From positions 4,092,001-4,156,000 of the forward strand of contig NZ_JARUBP010000001.1 in assembly GCF_029626225.1 (NCBI RefSeq): a DNA stretch of 64,000 nucleotides. The letters are read 5' to 3'. Under the pieces are notes generated by a model, which was given only the letters and a program-made list of their open reading frames with translations, ran no database searches and was not told where the DNA came from. Origin of the DNA: Asanoa sp. WMMD1127 (GTDB taxonomy: Bacteria; Actinomycetota; Actinomycetes; Mycobacteriales; Micromonosporaceae). The position numbers and the translations under genes were made by a program. Of the stretch, positions 60,648 through 64,000 are shown one piece after another. Every line of letters starts with the position of its first letter. The stretch's first letter is position 1.

Positions 60648-61460
60648 ATGGAGGCATGGCTGCAACAGGGGTACGGCGTCCGCTTCGACTGGGGACCCGA
60701 AGGAGCGCGGAGGTTGGCGCCGGGCAGCGCGTACGCCGTTGTCGTCGACGTCCTGTCGTTCACCACCTCGGTGTCGGTGCTGGTCGACGCCGGCACCCGG
60801 GTCCACCCGCGGGCGTGGCACGAGGCGCCGCCCGCGTCCGACGGCGGTATTCCCGTCGCGACCGGCCGCCGCTCCACCACACCCGAGCGTCCGTGGTCGC
60901 TGTCGCCGGCCGCGCTGCGCCGGGCGCCGCGTACGCCCGACCTGATCCTGCCGTCCCCCAACGGGTCCGCCATCGCCGCCGCGATCCAGGACCACTGCGG
61001 CCTCGTCGCGGGCAGCCTCCGCAACGCCGCGGCGGTCGGCCGGTGGCTGCGGGCGGCCGGGGTGGGAACGCCAGAGCGCCCGCTCACCGTGATCGCCGCC
61101 GGGGAGCGGTGGCCCGACGGCAGCCTCCGCCCGGCCATGGAGGACCTGCTCGGCGCCGGCGCCGTCATCGCCGCCCTGCGAACCGGAAGTCCGTCGCCCC
61201 GGGGCACGGCGGACCTGGCCGCCCGCGCCACCGCGGACCTGACCACGTTGTCGCCCGAGGCGGACCTGGCCGCGCGCGCCTACCGCGCCACCGCCGACCC
61301 ACGACAGGCCATCATGGACAGTGCCTCCGGTCGTGAGCTGGCCGCCATCGGCTTCGCGGACGACGTGGCCGTCGCCGTCGAGATCGGCGCCAGCGACACC
61401 GTCCCGATCCTGCGCGACGGCGCGTTCAGCGCAGCAGGCCCCGGATCGGGTGCGGGCTGA
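60648..61460 (+). CDS. 2-phosphosulfolactate phosphatase-family (ComB-like) protein
   Basis: A 270-aa protein of the ComB family. AYAVVVDVLSFTTSVSVLVDAG at the N-terminus and LPSPNGSAIAAAI with an AAGERWPDGSLRPAMEDLLGAGAVI block match. ComB acts in coenzyme M synthesis in archaea; the family in actinobacteria has no settled role. ATG 60648 is used. Its last 35 bases overlap the restored end of the convergent def gene. Confidence 0.87.
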   Translation: MEAWLQQGYGVRFDWGPEGARRLAPGSAYAVVVDVLSFTTSVSVLVDAGTRVHPRAWHEAPPASDGGIPVATGRRSTTPERPWSLSPAALRRAPRTPDLILPSPNGSAIAAAIQDHCGLVAGSLRNAAAVGRWLRAAGVGTPERPLTVIAAGERWPDGSLRPAMEDLLGAGAVIAALRTGSPSPRGTADLAARATADLTTLSPEADLAARAYRATADPRQAIMDSASGRELAAIGFADDVAVAVEIGASDTVPILRDGAFSAAGPGSGAG

Positions 61461-61966
61461 CCTTGACCCGGGCCTGCTGCCCAGTTGGCGTCCCGGATGT
61501 CGCGCATCGCGCCCCGCCGGGTCACCGGATCGAGCCGGTCGAGGAACAGCACGCCGTCAAGATGGTCGGTCTCGTGCTGGAGGCACCGCGCCACCTCGTC
61601 GGTGCCCACCACCTGCGCCGGCCGGCCGTGCTGGTCGACCCCGTGCCCGACCGCGTGCCGCCGCCGCCGCGTGTCGTAGTGGAGCCCCGGGATCGACAGG
61701 CACCCCTCCGGACCGAACTGATCCTCGTCGGACGGGAACTCGAGGGCCGGGTTGACCAGATGGCCGCGTACGCCGTCGACGTCGAACACGAACACCCGCA
61801 GCGGCACGCCGATCTGGGGCGCCGCGAGCCCCGAGCCGCGCTGGTCGCGCAGCGTCTCGGTGAGGTCCTTGACCAGCGTGCGGAGCGCCTTGTCGAAGTC
61901 GGTGACCGGGTCGGCCGCGCTCGTCAACACCGGGTCGCCGAAGAGCCGCACGGGCCGGATCGTCAC
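61426..61966 (-). pseudogene. def: peptide deformylase with apparent +1 frameshift near its 3' end
   Basis: Removes the formyl group from N-terminal methionine. All metal motifs are present: GSGLAAPQIGV, EGCLSIPG and HETDHLDG. GTG 61966 has GGAGG 6 nt upstream. The frame as written runs on to 61280, adding an unrelated 60-residue tail antisense to the ComB gene. Removing one G from the TGGG run (plus-strand CCC at 61480-61482) instead gives DANWQQARVKVSPHPIRGLLR and a stop at 61428-61426. That is a normal deformylase C-terminus and a 179-aa protein. Either a sequencing error or a real late frameshift; the catalytic part is intact either way. Confidence 0.85.
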
Positions 61967-61986
61967 GACGCACCTCCACAGCTCAC

Positions 61987-62004
61987 TTTGCAAAGCTTTG
62001 CAAA
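61987..62004. promoter_or_regulatory. 18-bp perfect palindrome between def and the ArsR-type gene
   Basis: TTTGCAAAGCTTTGCAAA is fully self-complementary. It lies 12 bp before ATG 62017 and 20 bp before the def start, so a bound dimer would cover both promoters. It is the probable operator of the adjacent regulator. Confidence 0.75.
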
Positions 62005-62016
62005 CAGCAGGGTACG

Positions 62017-62526
62017 ATGCGAGGCGTGATCGGGCAAGAGACCGAGTTGGCGTTGCGGCACCCGCTGCGGGTGGCGCTGCTCGACCTCCTGGCCGCGGCC
62101 GGCTCGGTCACCGCCAACGAGGCGGCCCGCCGGCTCGGCGAGAGCTCGGGCGCGTGCTCGTTCCACCTGCGACAGTTGGAGCGCTATGGCTACGTCGAGC
62201 CGGTGGCCGGCGCGCACGGCCGGGCGCGGCCGTGGCGGCTGCGCCCGAGCGCTCAGCCGCGGCAGGACTTGGGCCCGCTGGCGCGGGAGCTGGAGGACGA
62301 GGGCTACCACCGCTGGCTGGCCCGCCGCGACACGGCACCCGAGCACTGGCAGCGCGACGAGGCGTTCAGCGACGTCCTGCACCTGACGCCCGCGGAACTG
62401 GCCACGGTGGCCGACGAGATCCGCGCGGTCCTGGCCCCCTACACCCGCCGCGAGCCACCACCCACCAGCGCCCCGGTCGGCGTCGTCGCCCGCCTCTTCC
62501 CACTTATCCCGGAGGCCGACGCATGA
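62017..62526 (+). CDS. ArsR-type winged-helix regulator
   Basis: A 169-aa regulator. ELALRHPLRVALLDLLAAAGSVTANEAARRLGESSGACSFHLRQLERYGYVEPV is an ArsR-like winged helix, followed by a helical C-terminal domain (LARELEDEGYHRWLARRD, LTPAELATVADEIRAVL). ATG 62017 or GTG 62026 begins it. Its stop overlaps the ATG of the AAC(2')-like gene (ATGA), so it probably controls that gene through the upstream palindrome. Confidence 0.88.
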   Translation: MRGVIGQETELALRHPLRVALLDLLAAAGSVTANEAARRLGESSGACSFHLRQLERYGYVEPVAGAHGRARPWRLRPSAQPRQDLGPLARELEDEGYHRWLARRDTAPEHWQRDEAFSDVLHLTPAELATVADEIRAVLAPYTRREPPPTSAPVGVVARLFPLIPEADA

Positions 62527-63050
62527 TCGAGCTCGTGCACACGTCCGCGGCGGGTGCGACGGCACTGGGGGCTGCCTACCGGCTCTTGGAAGAGGTGTTC
62601 GAGGGGGACTTCGGCGCCGAGGACTGGGAGCACTCGCTCGGTGGCATGCATGCCTTCGCGTGGGAGGGTGACGATCTCGTCGGGCACGGGAGCGTCGTGC
62701 AGCGCCGCCTCGTCCACAACGGACGTGCGCTGCGCTGCGGCTACGTCGAGGGGGTCGGCGTCCGCGCGGATCAGCGCCGCCGCGGCCACGGCGCCGCGGT
62801 GATGGGGGCGCTCGAGTCGGTGATCCGGGCGGCGTACGACCTGGGCGCGCTCGGCACCACCGACCTCGGCGAGCCGTTCTATCGCAGCCGTGGCTGGCTG
62901 CGGTGGACCGGCCCGCTCGCCGCCCTCACCCCCGACGGCAGCAAGCCGACCCCCGAGGAGCAGGGCGCCGTCTACGTCTTCCCGGGCGTCATGCCGCTCG
63001 ACCTCTCGGCCCCGCTCACCTGCGACTGGCGCGACGGCGACGTCTGGTAG
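62523..63050 (+). CDS. aminoglycoside 2'-N-acetyltransferase, AAC(2')-I type
   Basis: A 175-aa GNAT enzyme. The AAC(2')-I hallmarks are clear: ELVHTSAAG start, DWEHSLGGMHAFAW, VQRRLVHNGRALRCGYVEGVGVRADQRRRGHG with the acetyl-CoA loop, FYRSRGWLRWTGP and the terminal CDWRDGDVW. They line up with mycobacterial AAC(2')-Ic from memory. It would acetylate the 2'-amino group of gentamicin, tobramycin and similar drugs; in vivo it may have another role. It is coupled to an ArsR-type regulator. The 3' 79 bases overlap the convergent Nudix gene. Confidence 0.9.
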   Translation: MIELVHTSAAGATALGAAYRLLEEVFEGDFGAEDWEHSLGGMHAFAWEGDDLVGHGSVVQRRLVHNGRALRCGYVEGVGVRADQRRRGHGAAVMGALESVIRAAYDLGALGTTDLGEPFYRSRGWLRWTGPLAALTPDGSKPTPEEQGAVYVFPGVMPLDLSAPLTCDWRDGDVW

Positions 63051-63505
63051 CCGGCCTCCAGATAGACGTCGCCACCGGACAGCGCCGCCCGCACCCGGCG
63101 GGCCAGCCGCGGGCGCAGATGCGCGTCGAGCGCCGCCGGCGCCACGAAGGCGAACGCCGACAGCTCGGCGGCCGGCAGCACGATTTGCGCCACGTCGGCG
63201 GTTGTCAGGACGCCGCCGTCGAACAGGAACATCAGGCCGGCGTCCCACGGCGGCTCGGCCGCGAGCCAGTCGACCACCCGCAGCGGCCCGACCGGGAAGT
63301 CGGCGCCCAGCTCCTCGCGCACCTCGCGGCGCGCCCCGGCGAGCGGCGACTCGTCGGCCTCGACCGCGCCGCCGGGCACCTCCCAGCCGGTCTTGTAGGT
63401 CGGCCGGACCAGCAGCACCCGCCCGGCGCCGTCCTCGAACACCACGCCCGCCGCGACCCGCACCCGGGCCAGGCCGGCGATGTGCGCGGCCAGGTCGAAA
63501 GTCAT
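62972..63505 (-). CDS. Nudix hydrolase
   Basis: A 177-aa Nudix protein. The Nudix box reads GGAVEADESPLAGARREVREELGAD. VRVAAGVVFEDGAGRVLLVRPTYKTGWEVPG precedes it. It hydrolyses nucleoside-diphosphate-linked compounds, substrate unknown. The last 25-30 residues are polar, unlike the family, and lie antisense to the AAC(2') gene, so the extension may be neutral. Confidence 0.9.
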   Translation of the reverse strand: MTFDLAAHIAGLARVRVAAGVVFEDGAGRVLLVRPTYKTGWEVPGGAVEADESPLAGARREVREELGADFPVGPLRVVDWLAAEPPWDAGLMFLFDGGVLTTADVAQIVLPAAELSAFAFVAPAALDAHLRPRLARRVRAALSGGDVYLEAGYQTSPSRQSQVSGAERSSGMTPGKT

Positions 63506-63561
63506 GCCGGAAATTCTTCCGGGCCATGTCGAGAATCCGGCGCCGGCCGCTACGTATCAGC

Positions 63562-64000
63562 ATGAGGAGAACAGAAACGCTTCGTACGCTGGTGTCCGGG
63601 ATCGCGATGGGCGAGTCGCCGCGGTGGCGGGAGGGGCGCCTGTGGTTCTGTGACTGGGGCCGGGGGCAGGTCGTCCGGGTGGAACCCGACGGCACGCCGA
63701 CCACCGTGGCCGAGATCGCCGACCTGCCGATCTGCATCGACTGGTTGCCCGACGGGCGGCTGCTGGCCGTGTCGGGCCAGCAGGGGCTGCTGCTGCGGGT
63801 CGGCGCCGACGGCGCGCTCGAGCGGCACGCCGTTCTCGGCGACGGCCGCTGGAACGAGATCGCGGTCGACCGGCGCGGCAACATCTTCGTCAACGACATC
63901 GGCTTCGACTTCCCGGGCGGCGAGTTCCGGCCGGGCCGGGTCTGCGTGCTCACGCCCGGCGCCGACACGCCGCGGGAGGTGGCCGGCGGGCTCGCGTTCC
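63562..64000 (+). CDS. SMP-30/gluconolactonase-like beta-propeller (3' end outside window)
   Basis: The 146 visible residues match the SMP-30/LRE family: GESPRWREGRLWFCDWG with the metal-binding Glu, IDWLPDGRLLAVSGQQGLLLRV and the metal-binding Asn in WNEIAVDRRGNIFVND. The family comprises calcium- or zinc-dependent lactonases. ATG 63562 is the start; the gene runs off the right edge. Confidence 0.9.
   Translation, partial: MRRTETLRTLVSGIAMGESPRWREGRLWFCDWGRGQVVRVEPDGTPTTVAEIADLPICIDWLPDGRLLAVSGQQGLLLRVGADGALERHAVLGDGRWNEIAVDRRGNIFVNDIGFDFPGGEFRPGRVCVLTPGADTPREVAGGLAF

Overview
The window is 64 kb of very GC-rich chromosomal DNA with tightly packed genes, many GTG starts and frequent 4-bp ATGA/GTGA stop-start overlaps. 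SsgB-type sporulation protein, mycothiol-type DinB proteins, a large LAL/LuxR regulator, a PGPGW membrane protein, secreted polysaccharide-degrading enzymes and sugar importers without their own ATPase all point to a filamentous actinobacterium. Gene content best fits Micromonosporaceae, but that is inference, not a search result. No prophage, conjugative element, CRISPR array or polyketide/NRPS cluster was seen.

Region by region: 1-6.5 kb (minus strand) is a late aerobic cobalamin block, cobF-cobK-cobN, then a cobalamin riboswitch and a ChlI/ChlD-type chelatase gene that runs off the left edge. A FhuF-like [2Fe-2S] gene diverges from it. 7.4-14 kb is a polysaccharide-use region: a secreted AA10 lytic polysaccharide monooxygenase behind a CebR-like operator, a hemerythrin-like gene, and a sugar ABC importer (two permeases plus a binding lipoprotein) diverging from a signal-less GH10 xylanase across a palindromic box. 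14-24 kb holds ssgB, a PGPGW protein, tRNA-Val(CAC), a decayed pseudogene region, an FG-GAP secreted protein, an AlkX/YcaQ-like protein, a hydrolase, a WYL regulator, DinB, an ArsR/SRPBCC pair, a GyrI-like protein, a DUF6193 protein and an aberrant histidine phosphatase.

23.8-33 kb: a secreted GH44-Fn3-CBM3 glucanase, AraC and Rrf2 regulators, a TetR-controlled monooxygenase/methyltransferase pair, a 164-bp MITE-like palindromic element inserted at the stop codon of that TetR gene, SnoaL-like and nitroreductase genes and a secreted GHL10 hydrolase. 32.7-46.8 kb: GNAT, RidA, DUF89/ARMT1, transglutaminase-MerR pair, LCP ligase, methyltransferase, P450 with divergent TetR, Ddn-like F420 enzyme, alpha/beta hydrolase, FAD monooxygenase, a LuxR protein with PGAG repeats, a quinone oxidoreductase and a SHOCT protein. 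46.8-56.5 kb: RecQ, DUF2231-Rieske, metallophosphoesterase, DoxX, PanE-like reductase, a LAL regulator, DHFR-like and maleylpyruvate isomerase-like genes.

56.6-59.5 kb carries the most interesting unit: two overlapping genes encoding a winged-helix protein with a GrpE-like C-terminal beta domain and a DUF262-DUF1524(HNH)-RAMA protein, a candidate two-gene restriction-type defence system. 59.5-64 kb has DHFR-like, GNAT and ComB-like genes, a peptide deformylase interrupted by an apparent single-base frameshift, an ArsR-type regulator overlapping an AAC(2')-I aminoglycoside acetyltransferase behind an 18-bp perfect palindrome, a Nudix hydrolase and a truncated SMP-30/gluconolactonase gene.
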